Positions 49,639-58,691 are shown, counted from the first letter of the stretch. The stretch: DNA of 64,000 nt from JAHEFU01 sp041395205 (GCA_041395205.1 JAWLAZ010000004.1:62001-126000), one strand, 5' to 3'. Notes: generated from the letters alone by a model not told the origin. Translations and numbers: made by a program.

Positions 49639-50325
49639 TCAGTCCCGCCGCTGCCAGTGGATCTGCATTTCCCGGCCCGCATCGCTGACAGGCAGCCAGG
49701 CTTCCTCGTGATTGCCACTCCAGAGGTCCAGCCACTTGCCATCAACATCACGGATTGCCTCGCCGCCACTGACCAGCAGTTCCGCTACACCATCCTGACT
49801 GCCGTCCCCGTTCACGTCGAGCCCGCTGGCGGGGGATGCCCCCCAGAGCAGCAGCACATACCCGGTGACATTACCGTCGCTGGAAAGCTGCGGCAGGTAT
49901 GTGAAATTGCCGACGGCCGCAGCAGTCCAGCCGAAGGGCACGGCACTGGCATTCAGATCAGCCCCGGATTCCGCCGAGAATGGATTGGGATAGAAGCCCT
50001 GCTCCATGTAAGGCTCCCCCATCCCATGTTCCTCGCAGCATTTGCCCATTGTCAGGATTCCCAGTTCTGCAGGGTAGCGCATTTCCCAGGCCTGCTCCCC
50101 GACGGAATGGTCCACGCTGAAACGCTCGGCCTGCAGCTGCAGGTTGTGCAGCTCGCGGATCGCCATCCCCAGCCGGTCCTGTTCGGAGATTGCAGAGCCG
50201 GAGGCAGCATGCTCCCAGAAGACTGCCCGCTGCTCCTCAATGCTCATGCCTTCAGCCTGAACGGCGACAGCGGTCGAAACCGCAAGCAGGATCGCCAGTC
50301 CGAATATCAAGTGCCTGATGTTCAT
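49639..50325 (-). CDS. Exported protein with GFYPNPF motif (paralogue B)
   Basis: A 228-residue protein with a signal peptide (LIFGLAILLAVSTAVAVQA). Shared blocks with paralogue A are ELHNLQLQAERFSVDHS, YPAELGILTMGKCCEEHG, GFYPNPFSAESG, VPFGWTAAAVGNFTYLPQL and DVNGDGSQDGVAELLVSGG. The double Cys in both is notable. The two genes are 37 nt apart on the same strand and arose by tandem duplication. GGGAGGG lies 6 nt before the chosen ATG. Function unknown. Confidence 0.65.
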   Translation of the reverse strand: MNIRHLIFGLAILLAVSTAVAVQAEGMSIEEQRAVFWEHAASGSAISEQDRLGMAIRELHNLQLQAERFSVDHSVGEQAWEMRYPAELGILTMGKCCEEHGMGEPYMEQGFYPNPFSAESGADLNASAVPFGWTAAAVGNFTYLPQLSSDGNVTGYVLLLWGASPASGLDVNGDGSQDGVAELLVSGGEAIRDVDGKWLDLWSGNHEEAWLPVSDAGREMQIHWQRRD

Positions 50326-50476
50326 CCTCATCCCTCCCGGAATTGAATCGACATTAGTGTGTATATACCCCAACATGGAGCATACTGCCAGGCCTTCACA
50401 ACAGCATGCTAATGTAGACCCGCACTTCACTTGGTGGATCCAGGATCGCCTTCCACCGGCTGCAGGAGAGACTGGC

Positions 50477-51448
50477 ATGCATGACATCTTCAGCCTGCCC
50501 CCCGAGGGCTACCCGCAGGAGCTGCTGTCCCTGCGCAGTGAAATCATCTCCCGCACGCTTGCCGGTCATATCGACTCCGCCTACGAAATGTACCAGTTTG
50601 AGCTGGAGCAGCTCCGCGAACGGGGTATCCGGGTCTTTGATCTGCCCCGCGAGCATTTCGAGCTGGAGCACCGGCTCTCACAACTCGACTATGCGCAGCA
50701 CAGCGCTGAGATGGACGGGATCATCGCGCGCATGGATCAGCTGAAGCTGGATGCTGGTTTCCCGCAGGAACGCATCGACGATCCAATGGGCCAGGGCAAG
50801 CCCGCCGAGCTGCTCGAGATTGAGGAGCAGATGCAACGTGCCGCCGAACGGGCCGACATGGCGGAAAGCCTGCGTATTTCAACGCTCTGGCTGGAACGGA
50901 TGCGTTTCTACGGCTATCCGCAGCCCGGCCTCGAACAGCAGGAACAGGCATACCAGGAGTTCCTCGAGCAGGAGGAGGAACTGCAGCGGCAGGTCCCGCC
51001 GGAGTATCTGGCCACGATGCGCGCACTGGCGATGGCCCTCTACCGCGGTGACATGGATGAAGTACTGCTGCAGCATGAGCAGCAGATCCGGATCGCGGAA
51101 TCGCTGGGGATCAACATCCAGCGCATGTCACGGGAGTACTTCGAGCTGCAGCACCGCATCAGCAAGGCGGCACGGCGCAATGACCAGACTCAGCTCGCAG
51201 AGCTACAGCAGGAACTGGAGGAGCTGCAGCCTGCGGATCAGCAGGTGATGGAGATGTTTGTCGATCCGAGCGGCGTGATGGGCCTGCCGCCGGAGTATGC
51301 GGACCTCGCCCGGGAATGCGCTGAGGCCTTCGAGCACGGTGATGAGGTGGAGGCGATCCGCATCAGTCGGCAGATGCAGAAGCTCCTGGAAAGCAGTGGC
51401 AATATCTACAACATCATGAACATCATCGATGGCGAAGCGGGCACCTGA
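50477..51448 (+). CDS. Internally repeated helical protein of unknown function
   Basis: A 323-residue, acidic, Glu/Gln-rich, all-helical protein without signal peptide or membrane segment. Three related blocks can be seen. Each opens with a PPE-Y-type turn (LPPEGYPQELL, VPPEYLATMRAL, LPPEYADLAREC). The first two then contain LPREHFELEHRLSQ and MSREYFELQHRISK. This spacing suggests a repeat of 90-150 residues, the last truncated. Coiled-coil character is likely (FLEQEEELQRQ). I do not recognise a family. The chosen ATG has AGGAG 8 nt upstream; in-frame Met codons further upstream are weaker. Confidence 0.6.
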   Translation: MHDIFSLPPEGYPQELLSLRSEIISRTLAGHIDSAYEMYQFELEQLRERGIRVFDLPREHFELEHRLSQLDYAQHSAEMDGIIARMDQLKLDAGFPQERIDDPMGQGKPAELLEIEEQMQRAAERADMAESLRISTLWLERMRFYGYPQPGLEQQEQAYQEFLEQEEELQRQVPPEYLATMRALAMALYRGDMDEVLLQHEQQIRIAESLGINIQRMSREYFELQHRISKAARRNDQTQLAELQQELEELQPADQQVMEMFVDPSGVMGLPPEYADLARECAEAFEHGDEVEAIRISRQMQKLLESSGNIYNIMNIIDGEAGT

Positions 51449-51492
51449 AGCGGCCCTTTTGACTTATCCCCGTGCTGTCCACGGCTCATCGC

Positions 51493-51498
51493 TATAAT
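51493..51498 (+). promoter_or_regulatory. -10 hexamer of a probable leaderless transcript
   Basis: An exact TATAAT lies 6 nt before the GTG start of the PIN-TRAM gene, with no Shine-Dalgarno sequence. A TTGACT occurs upstream but at a spacing (28 nt) too long for a standard promoter. Confidence 0.5.
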
Positions 51499-51504
51499 CT
51501 CTAG

Positions 51505-53247
51505 GTGGAACAGGAACAACAGCCGCAGGGGAACGGTACACGGCTAGACGCCGAAATGCCGGATGAAACTTCCCCCGGCAGAAAACTGGTGCAACACCCC
51601 GGCTCCCGGTCCGCCTCATCCGAGGATCCACGCATCCGTGTATTACTGGCCAAGTTGCTGGCCACACTTACCGGCATGCTGGTAGGTATGGCGGCGGCGG
51701 CGGTCCTGGGTGCACTACTACTGCCCGAGCAGGTAAGCAAGGTCAATAGTGCACGTGAGGAAATCTCTGCCAGTACAAAGGAGATTGAGCGGATCGGTCC
51801 TGAACGGCAGAAAGCCTACGATGAGCTGACCCGAACCAAGGAGGATTACGACAGGAATGTCGATCCCGATCTGCTGGAACCATTCACCAGTGAATTCGCC
51901 CACCTCAAGTTTACGAGCAAGCTGAGCACCCACGAACTGCTGATGGAGCTGAAGGAAAATCCGCTTCGGCTCATTAACTATGAGGAGCTGGAGAAACTGA
52001 ATCTGCAGCGCTATCTGCCCACAGCATCAGGGGATATCAACGGCGACCAGACCGGACAGATTGATGCCGACAATCCCAGCGTGACAGGCTCGGCTGACAC
52101 GAAGGAACAGCTTCGTCAGTATGCTTTGCGTTTCATCGAACTGCGTGACAAGGACTATGTGTTCACACAGGTCGAGAATGAGTATTCCAAGTACCAGATG
52201 TCCGTCACGATCAATGAGGAAGTCGTGCGGGTCACCAACCGCTTCATCTTCCAGATCAATCTCCTGAGTCTGGCAATGATCTTCATCTGCACGATCGTCG
52301 GATATCTGACGCACCCGATTGCAGAAAGACTCATCAACCGCATGACAAACATCTGGATGGGTATGGACTTCGGACCCGGCCAGCGCAGCGGACCTGCCGC
52401 AATTGGCATGTTCGCCGGTGTGGTTCTGGCAACGATTATCCTGCTGATGCTGTTTGCGGTGATCCCGCCCGGGGAGAGCTTCCTCGACAAGGGCTGGTTC
52501 AAGCTGGTGATCGGCACCGCGCTGATCCTGATCATGGGCGGTATCGGCGCAATCACCGGCGCAACCTATTTCGGCCCGCGCGAGGATCCCGATGAGATCG
52601 ACGAGTACGCCGAGTTCCGGCGCAATGCCGCGCCCAAGCTGCTCGACACCTCCGTGATCATCGACGGGCGGATCTACGAGATCGCCCAGACGCGCTTCCT
52701 CGACGGTTACCTCGTCGTCACCGGCTCCGTGCTGCGCGAACTGCAGACCCTCGCTGACAGTGCTGATGAGCGCAAGCGCATCAAGGGCCGCAGCGGGCTG
52801 GAGCTCGTGCAGAAGATGCAGGATGACAACCGCGTCGACCTGCGGATCTTCGATGACAGCCAGTTCGACAGCCAGGGCAACGGCGTCGACGACCAGCTGA
52901 TGATCGTCTGCCGCGAGATGGGGGCGCAGGTCGTTACAAATGACTACAACCTCAACCGCGTGGCGGCGATCCTCAACGTCAAGGTGCTCAACATCAATGC
53001 GCTTGCCAACTCGGTCAAGACCCGGCACCTGCCCGGCGACGAGCTGGTGATCAAGATCACGGACCGCGGCAAGCAGAAGGGCCAGGGCGTCGGCTACCTC
53101 GAGGACGGCACGATGGTCGTGATCGAGGACGGCGGGGGCTACATCGGTCAGAACAAGCTCGTACGGATCACGAGCGTCTCGCAGACCGCCCAGGGCCGGC
53201 TGCTGTTCGCCCGGGTGGATCTGGCCAATGGAGACGGCGATGCCTGA
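51505..53247 (+). CDS. Membrane-anchored PIN-TRAM domain protein (YacL-like)
   Basis: A 580-residue protein. One membrane segment near residues 47-72 is followed by a coiled, extracytoplasmic-type region of about 170 residues. Then come three more segments (LSLAMIFICTIVGYL, VVLATIILLMLFAVI, LVIGTALILIMGGIGAI). The cytoplasmic part has a PIN nuclease-like domain (LLDTSVIIDGRI; DDQLMIVCREMGAQVVTNDY) and a C-terminal TRAM domain. YacL-type proteins share the four-helix/PIN/TRAM plan; the large insert after TM1 is unusual. The gene precedes ispD, as yacL does in Firmicutes. The start is GTG, or an ATG 51 nt later. Confidence 0.85.
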   Translation: MEQEQQPQGNGTRLDAEMPDETSPGRKLVQHPGSRSASSEDPRIRVLLAKLLATLTGMLVGMAAAAVLGALLLPEQVSKVNSAREEISASTKEIERIGPERQKAYDELTRTKEDYDRNVDPDLLEPFTSEFAHLKFTSKLSTHELLMELKENPLRLINYEELEKLNLQRYLPTASGDINGDQTGQIDADNPSVTGSADTKEQLRQYALRFIELRDKDYVFTQVENEYSKYQMSVTINEEVVRVTNRFIFQINLLSLAMIFICTIVGYLTHPIAERLINRMTNIWMGMDFGPGQRSGPAAIGMFAGVVLATIILLMLFAVIPPGESFLDKGWFKLVIGTALILIMGGIGAITGATYFGPREDPDEIDEYAEFRRNAAPKLLDTSVIIDGRIYEIAQTRFLDGYLVVTGSVLRELQTLADSADERKRIKGRSGLELVQKMQDDNRVDLRIFDDSQFDSQGNGVDDQLMIVCREMGAQVVTNDYNLNRVAAILNVKVLNINALANSVKTRHLPGDELVIKITDRGKQKGQGVGYLEDGTMVVIEDGGGYIGQNKLVRITSVSQTAQGRLLFARVDLANGDGDA

Positions 53248-54016
53248 GTTCAGTGCGCTGATCCTCGCCGGAGGCCGGGCCTCACGCTTCGGCGGCAGCG
53301 ATCTCTACAGGGAGAAGCTCGGCGGGAAGTCGATGCTGTCCCACTCCATCGACATGTGTGATGCCAACGAGCACTGCAGGGAGATCATCGTCAGTGTCTC
53401 GCCGGCGGTGCGCAGCTGGATCGAGGGCGACGTGCTGACCTTCGGCAGCGGCCGGATGCAGCTCACGGATGCCCAGCCGGACCGCCAGAGCTCGGCACTG
53501 GCAGCGGCCCGGCTGGCAACGGCGGCGCTGCTGGTGATCCTGGATGCCAACCGCCCGTACAGTGGCGAGGAGCTGCTGGAGCGTGTGCTGCGCGAGGCCA
53601 CAGCCAATACGGGCTGCGCCCCCTGCCTGGACTGCACTGACCCTCCCGCCACCCGTGGCGAGCAGGTCAGTGCCGATGCCGGCGAGACTGACTTCTTCGG
53701 TGCCAAAAAAAGTGAATCCTATGCCCGCAATCTGCTGCGTGGCAACCTGAATGCTGCCGATGCCGTACTGCTGCAGCATCCCCAGGCCTACCGCCGCGAG
53801 GACTACATCCGCCATGCCGAGGCTGCGGGCGAGCTCAGCCGCTTCGCCGATGACAGCGAGGTCTTCATGGCGGGCGGCGGCGACATCATCCTCGTTCCCG
53901 GGCGCAGCGGCAACTTCCGGGTTGTCAGCCATGATGATCTGCGCATCATGCAGAAGATCATGGGCGGCCCCTCGAAGAAGAAGCAGGACGGCAAGTACGG
54001 AGGCCTCGGTTGGTAG
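53240..54016 (+). CDS. ispD: IspD-like 2-C-methyl-D-erythritol 4-phosphate cytidylyltransferase
   Basis: A 258-residue nucleotidyltransferase of the IspD family, which makes CDP-ME in the non-mevalonate isoprenoid pathway. The CTP-binding loop is LILAGGRASRFGGSDLYREK, and later blocks include LVILDANRPYSGEELLERVL (family: HDAARP) and LLQHPQAYRRE (family: QTPQ-F). Several usually invariant residues are altered, so it is a divergent member. The ATG overlaps the stop of the PIN-TRAM gene by 8 nt with GGAGA upstream, and its own 3' end overlaps the next gene. Confidence 0.75.
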   Translation: MPEFSALILAGGRASRFGGSDLYREKLGGKSMLSHSIDMCDANEHCREIIVSVSPAVRSWIEGDVLTFGSGRMQLTDAQPDRQSSALAAARLATAALLVILDANRPYSGEELLERVLREATANTGCAPCLDCTDPPATRGEQVSADAGETDFFGAKKSESYARNLLRGNLNAADAVLLQHPQAYRREDYIRHAEAAGELSRFADDSEVFMAGGGDIILVPGRSGNFRVVSHDDLRIMQKIMGGPSKKKQDGKYGGLGW

Positions 54017-55131
54017 CGGCATCCCCGGCGGGCGGCCTGCGTATCGGACAGGGCGTCAGTTCACAGCGTATCTCCCCGGGCAAGAGCGCGGCTCTCGCCG
54101 GCTGCAGCGTTGCCATCCAGATCGGCGATGCCAGCGGTGACGGTGACGTCGCCAGCCAGGCCGTGCTCAGCGCCCTGATGAATGCGCTGGCCCTGCCCGG
54201 CATCGACACCCTCTTCCCGCAGGACGACACCGAAGCCCTGCGCGAGAACGGCCTCGTGCTGCTCAGCCAGACCGTCACGGCCCTCAGGCGCCGCCAGCTC
54301 GATGCCCTGAGCAGCGTGAGCCTCAGCCTGCACCTCGCGGACTGGCAGAGTGTGAATGCCCACTGGGAGGAACTCTGCGGGATGCTGGCCAGTGCCCTGC
54401 AGCTCGAGCGCGACTGCGTCGGAATCAGCATCGGCCCCGTCCCGGACGGGATGGACACCGACTGCATGTACGCCTTCGCCTCGCTGCTCTGCCAGCGGCG
54501 CGACCCCTTTGCCAATGCGCCGAAGTCCACGGCAGCACCGAGCCGCGAGCAGCGCACCGCCGAGGCTGCGCGCAGTCTGTTTGACAATCCAGAGCCTGCC
54601 CCGCCGCGGGCCGAACCCGACATCCTGGAGGATCCGACCTTGCCAAGAAGAGCGCGCGAATTCGAGCAGGCGGTGCGCAGCGGCCTGCCGCCCCTGCCCC
54701 GTGCCCAGACCCCGCAGCCCGGCAGCACGCTTTACGTCTACAGTGACGGGGCCAGCCGCGGCAATCCCGGCAAGGCGGCAACCGGCTACGTGGTGATGGA
54801 CGGAGCCGGCCTGCTCGTACATGAGGGCGGCAGCCGGCTGGAGGACTGCACCAACAACCAGGCGGAATACCGCGCGCTGATCGAGGCCCTGGAATGGGTC
54901 GAACGCGAACTCGGACATGACTTCCAGCTGGAGTGCCGGCTGGACAGTGAACTCGTCGTCAAGCAGTTGAAGGGCGAGTACAAGGTCAAGAAGGAGGAGC
55001 TGAAGCCCCTCTCGATGAAGGCCCTGAACCTGCTGATGTACTTCACGGCCTTCGAGCTGCGCCATGTGCCGCGAGCCGAGAATGCCCGTGCGGATGCCAT
55101 GGCCAACGCCGTGCTGGACGGCGGTTCCTGA
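54010..55131 (+). CDS. Degenerate IspF-like domain fused to ribonuclease HI
   Basis: A 373-residue fusion. Residues 8-160 follow the IspF pattern: LRIGQGVSSQRIS where IspF has RIGHGFDVHR, then GDASGDGDVASQAVLSALM (family SDGDVLLHAI-DA) and LPGIDTLFPQDD (family GDIG-HFPD). All three metal ligands (Asp, His, His) are replaced by Ser, Gln, Gln, so MEcPP synthase activity is unlikely. After a proline-rich linker, residues 235-370 are RNase HI with all four catalytic acids: YSDGASRGNPG, NNQAEYRAL, LDSELVVKQL, ARADAMAN. It starts at TTG with GGAGG 6 nt upstream and overlaps the ispD-like gene by 7 nt. Confidence 0.82.
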   Translation: MVAASPAGGLRIGQGVSSQRISPGKSAALAGCSVAIQIGDASGDGDVASQAVLSALMNALALPGIDTLFPQDDTEALRENGLVLLSQTVTALRRRQLDALSSVSLSLHLADWQSVNAHWEELCGMLASALQLERDCVGISIGPVPDGMDTDCMYAFASLLCQRRDPFANAPKSTAAPSREQRTAEAARSLFDNPEPAPPRAEPDILEDPTLPRRAREFEQAVRSGLPPLPRAQTPQPGSTLYVYSDGASRGNPGKAATGYVVMDGAGLLVHEGGSRLEDCTNNQAEYRALIEALEWVERELGHDFQLECRLDSELVVKQLKGEYKVKKEELKPLSMKALNLLMYFTAFELRHVPRAENARADAMANAVLDGGS

Positions 55132-55135
55132 GCAC

Positions 55136-57250
55136 TCAGACAGGCACTGGCAACGCCGGGCTGTACAGCGCGATCAGCGCCTCCTGCACCGCGACCGTCT
55201 CCTCCGCCTCGCCGGGATGGCGGCGCAGGTAGCTGCCGTCCGGCTGCATGTCCCAGGCTGAGCTGTTGTCCGCGAAGTAGACCTGCAGGATCCGCTCCAG
55301 CTCTGCGGTGCATTCCTCATCGCGGACCGGCACTATCGTCTCCACGCGCTTGTCCAGGTTGCGCCGCATCCAGTCCGCACTGCCGATGTAGAATTCCGGG
55401 TCTCCGGCATTCTCGAAGCGGTAGATCCGGCTGTGTTCGAGGAAGCGCCCCAGCACGCTGCAGACCCGGATGTTGTCACTGAGTCCCGGCACGCCGGCGC
55501 GCAGACAGCACAGTCCGCGTATGATCAGGTAGACCGGCACGCCGTCCAGACCCGCGGCATACAGCTCGCGCATGATCAGCGGATCCTGCAGCTGGTTCAT
55601 CTTGGCAATGATCCCGCTGGGACGGCCCTCCCGGGCATGCTCCGCCTCTCGGCGGATCAGCTCGATGAAGTGGTCGCGCATGTAGCGCGGAGCCACGAAC
55701 AGCTTCCTGTAATCCGTATGCGGATGCGCGCCGGTCAGTTCATTGAAGACATTCAGCGCATCCTCGCAGATCGCCTTGTTGGCAGTCAGCAGGCCGAGGT
55801 CTTCATAGATCCGCGCCGTCTGCGTGTGATAGTTGCCAGTGCCGAGATGCACATAGTTGCGCAGCTGCTCCCCTTCCTCACGCACCACGAGCGCCATCTT
55901 GGCATGCGTCTTCAGGGCTTCCACTCCATAGCTTACATGCGCCCCGGCGGCTTCCAGCATCCGCCCCCATTCGATGTTCGGCATTTCGTCGAAGCGCGCC
56001 GTGATCTCGACGCAGACCGCCACCTGCTTGCCCTGGCGCGCGGCCTCGACCAGCGCGGACAGAATCGGCGACTTGCTTGAGGTCCGGTAGATCGTCAGCT
56101 TGATCGCGAGGGTGTGCGGGTCATTCACCGCGGCGCGGATGAAGCGCAGCACGGATGTGTCGAAGCTCTGGTATGGATGGTGCAGCAGGATGTCGCCGCG
56201 GCGGATCTCCGCGAAGACCTCCTCCGGGTTGCCACTGTCCACCATCGACAGCCGCGGATGGTTGACCGCCAGATGCTCCGGCAGGCGGTGCCCCTCCACC
56301 CCGTCCGTCGGCAGGCCGAGCAGGTCGCTCTTGCCGAGCAGGCTCTCACAGACATAGATATCGTCGTCAGCAGCCCCGAGCTGATCCGCCAGCCAGCTCA
56401 CCAGCTTGTCTGGCATGCTGTTCTGGACCTGCAGCCTGACAACACCGGCGAAGCGCCGCGCGCGCAATTCGTTGGTCACCTGGTCGATGATGCTGCCCGG
56501 GATCACGTCCTCGGGCACGAGGTGCTCCTCGCCCTCACCCTCGGTGTCATCACTGTCCGCACCGCGGGTCACCCGGAAGGTGTAGACCTCGATGCTGGCC
56601 GTGCCCGGGAAGAGCTGGTCCAGGTTCTCCGCGATGATGTCCTCCAGCAGCACGATTCCGCTGCCCTCGGGCAGCAGCACCCAGCGCGGGCGGTTGCCGG
56701 GGACCTTGATGCGCACGAAGCGCTTGCGGTCCTTCTTGGTGTCACGGACGCGCACCGCCAGGTTCAGTCCGAGATTGGAGATGAAGGGGAAGGGATGCTC
56801 CGCATCCACCGCCAGCGGTGTCAGCAGCGGCTTGATCTGCTCACTGAAGTACTCACGACAGAAGGCCTTGTGTTCCTCATTGAGCTCGGCCACCTTCAGG
56901 AAGGGCAGCCCGGCCTCGGCCAAAGCCGCGGGTATCTCTCCGGCCAGCATCGTCTCCAGCCGCGAGATCTGGTTGAGCACTTCCTCGCGGCACTGCATCA
57001 GCACCTCGACCGGCGAGCGCCCTTCGCTGGTCAGCAGCTCGCGCCCGCTGCGGATCATGCGCTTCAGCCCGCCGACGCGCTTCATGAAGAATTCGTCATG
57101 CAGCACGCCCATGATCCCCGCGAACTTCACACGCTCCAGCAGCGGCAGCCCGGGGTCCTCCACGAACGCCAGCACCCGCTCGGCGAATGCCAGCCAGCTC
57201 AGGTCGCGATTGAGGAAGATGTCGTGCCCTTCCCGAATGTCATAGTCCAT
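55136..57250 (-). CDS. ppk: Polyphosphate kinase 1
   Basis: Ppk1 reversibly polymerises the gamma phosphate of ATP into inorganic polyphosphate. At 704 residues the length is typical. The N-terminal domain has FLNRDLSWLAFAERVL. The phosphorylated His is in ALKTHAKMALVV, and the second active-site His in EHSRIYRF. Also visible are HHPYQSF, YRTSS and NYHTQTARIYED. An acidic insert (DSDDTEGEGEEH) interrupts the head domain. The ATG has AGGGG about 11 nt upstream; a GTG four codons earlier is less likely. Confidence 0.96.
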   Translation of the reverse strand: MDYDIREGHDIFLNRDLSWLAFAERVLAFVEDPGLPLLERVKFAGIMGVLHDEFFMKRVGGLKRMIRSGRELLTSEGRSPVEVLMQCREEVLNQISRLETMLAGEIPAALAEAGLPFLKVAELNEEHKAFCREYFSEQIKPLLTPLAVDAEHPFPFISNLGLNLAVRVRDTKKDRKRFVRIKVPGNRPRWVLLPEGSGIVLLEDIIAENLDQLFPGTASIEVYTFRVTRGADSDDTEGEGEEHLVPEDVIPGSIIDQVTNELRARRFAGVVRLQVQNSMPDKLVSWLADQLGAADDDIYVCESLLGKSDLLGLPTDGVEGHRLPEHLAVNHPRLSMVDSGNPEEVFAEIRRGDILLHHPYQSFDTSVLRFIRAAVNDPHTLAIKLTIYRTSSKSPILSALVEAARQGKQVAVCVEITARFDEMPNIEWGRMLEAAGAHVSYGVEALKTHAKMALVVREEGEQLRNYVHLGTGNYHTQTARIYEDLGLLTANKAICEDALNVFNELTGAHPHTDYRKLFVAPRYMRDHFIELIRREAEHAREGRPSGIIAKMNQLQDPLIMRELYAAGLDGVPVYLIIRGLCCLRAGVPGLSDNIRVCSVLGRFLEHSRIYRFENAGDPEFYIGSADWMRRNLDKRVETIVPVRDEECTAELERILQVYFADNSSAWDMQPDGSYLRRHPGEAEETVAVQEALIALYSPALPVPV

Positions 57251-57298
57251 TGACTTGTTCACCCCTGATTATTCAGATCGAAGCAGGCGCAATGGCAG

Positions 57299-57328
57299 TT
57301 TATAACTTCAATGTGTGTTTAGTGTGAA
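57299..57328 (-). promoter_or_regulatory. Probable ppk promoter
   Basis: TTCACA and TATAAA separated by 18 nt on the minus strand, about 50 nt before the ppk start. Confidence 0.5.
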
Positions 57329-57361
57329 AAAGTGCGGCGTGTCCGTGGAATGCAGGGCTGC

Positions 57362-58156
57362 TCAGCGCAGCTGGCGCGGCACTTCCGGGCGGTAGGGGCG
57401 GATCCAGGGCGAGGGCAGCAGGCCGTCCACCAGGCCGTCCACGAAGCTCGTGCCGATCGGATCGTACAGGAAGCCATCATGCGGTCGCACGAGGTTTGCC
57501 GGATTGACCTTGAAGGAGCCGTAACGGAAGTCCCCGGCCACGTTGATCTGCGACAGCCACTCCAGTGCCCGCTTCTGGCTGTCCGGCCCGACGATTTCAT
57601 CCCGGGCAATCGTGCCGATCAGGATCCGGCTGCGGCGCTTCACCCCGAAGTGCGCAAGCGCTTCCATCTGGCTGCGCGTGCGTTCAGTGTCGAACATCCG
57701 CGTGAGGTAGTCGTGCTGGCTGCGGCTCAGTACGAGGTCCGACGGGCGAGCTGTACCGACGTAGCTCGAACCGATCGTCACGAGGCAGAGGTAGTCCGGG
57801 CTGGCGGCCGGCACCAGCTTGGCGATCTCATTGAGCACGTCCAGGGCCACGATCCCGCCGAAGCTGAAGCCGATGATCACCACATTGCGGATCTCCGGCG
57901 AGACGCTGCGCAGCACGGTGCGGCTCAGGGAGAGCATGTAGGACTGGTAGTTGGCGCTGTTGCCAAGCAGCATCTGCACCATGTCCGAGGGCTGGAACAG
58001 GTGCAGCACGCGCAGCTCAGGGCGGCGGCGGCGCAGGTGCGCCACGTACCACTTCCACGAGATGTCGGGTGTCACACTGCGCCAGGTCGCGCTGAAGATC
58101 CCGTCGAGGCAGACGACGAGGTCAGTCCCAGCTTGCCAGTCCATTCCCGCGCGCAT
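57362..58156 (-). CDS. Alpha/beta-hydrolase of unknown specificity
   Basis: A 264-residue hydrolase with the nucleophile elbow VVIIGFSFGGIVAL (Ser near residue 98), a later acidic site in GTIARDEIVGPDS and a His in VRPHDGFLYDP near the C-terminus. The early strand VVCLDGIF would supply the oxyanion hole. No signal peptide is seen, so it is probably cytoplasmic. GGAGG lies just before the ATG. It follows ndk by 26 nt and may share its transcript. Substrate unknown. Confidence 0.78.
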   Translation of the reverse strand: MRAGMDWQAGTDLVVCLDGIFSATWRSVTPDISWKWYVAHLRRRRPELRVLHLFQPSDMVQMLLGNSANYQSYMLSLSRTVLRSVSPEIRNVVIIGFSFGGIVALDVLNEIAKLVPAASPDYLCLVTIGSSYVGTARPSDLVLSRSQHDYLTRMFDTERTRSQMEALAHFGVKRRSRILIGTIARDEIVGPDSQKRALEWLSQINVAGDFRYGSFKVNPANLVRPHDGFLYDPIGTSFVDGLVDGLLPSPWIRPYRPEVPRQLR

Positions 58157-58182
58157 CTTGCCTCCGCGGGCTGAAGCTCAGC

Positions 58183-58638
58183 TTAGCCCACCAGCCACTT
58201 GTCGGAGTCGCGCTCATAGCTCACGAGCTCCGCGTCAGAGAAGTATACGCCGATCTCGAAGGCGGCGTTCTCGTTGCTGTCCGAGGCATGCACGAGATTG
58301 TTGGAGATGTCGAGGCCGAAGTCGCCGCGGATCGTGCCCGGGGCCGCCTCATTCGGGCGGGTCGCCCCGACGATGCTGCGCACCTGGGTGATCACGTCCG
58401 GCCCCTCGAGCACCATCGCCACCACCGGACTGGAACGGATGTACTGCACGAGGCCCTCATAGAAGGGCTTGCCTTCATGCACGGCGTAGTGCCGGCTGGC
58501 CTGCTCCTGGCTGACGCTGATCAGCTTCATCGCGGCGACGCGCAGGCCCTTGCGCTCGAAGCGCGCGAGGATCTCACCGGTCAGGCCGCGCTGCACCGTG
58601 TCGGGTTTGAGCATTACGAATGTACGTTCCCAGGCCAT
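58183..58638 (-). CDS. ndk: Nucleoside diphosphate kinase
   Basis: Ndk transfers gamma phosphates between nucleoside tri- and diphosphates through a phosphohistidine. At 151 residues the length is normal. Landmarks are ERTFVMLKPDTVQRGL, ALEGPDV-type MVLEGPDVITQVRSIVGAT, PGTIRGDFG and the active-site His in NNLVHASDSNENAAFE. GGAGA precedes the ATG, and a good promoter lies about 60 nt upstream. It is divergent from pyrG, another nucleotide-supply enzyme. Confidence 0.96.
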   Translation of the reverse strand: MAWERTFVMLKPDTVQRGLTGEILARFERKGLRVAAMKLISVSQEQASRHYAVHEGKPFYEGLVQYIRSSPVVAMVLEGPDVITQVRSIVGATRPNEAAPGTIRGDFGLDISNNLVHASDSNENAAFEIGVYFSDAELVSYERDSDKWLVG

Positions 58639-58691
58639 GATAGGTTCTCCGTTTCCCGGCTAGCGGGTTCATCAGGTTTCGGTCCGCGCGA

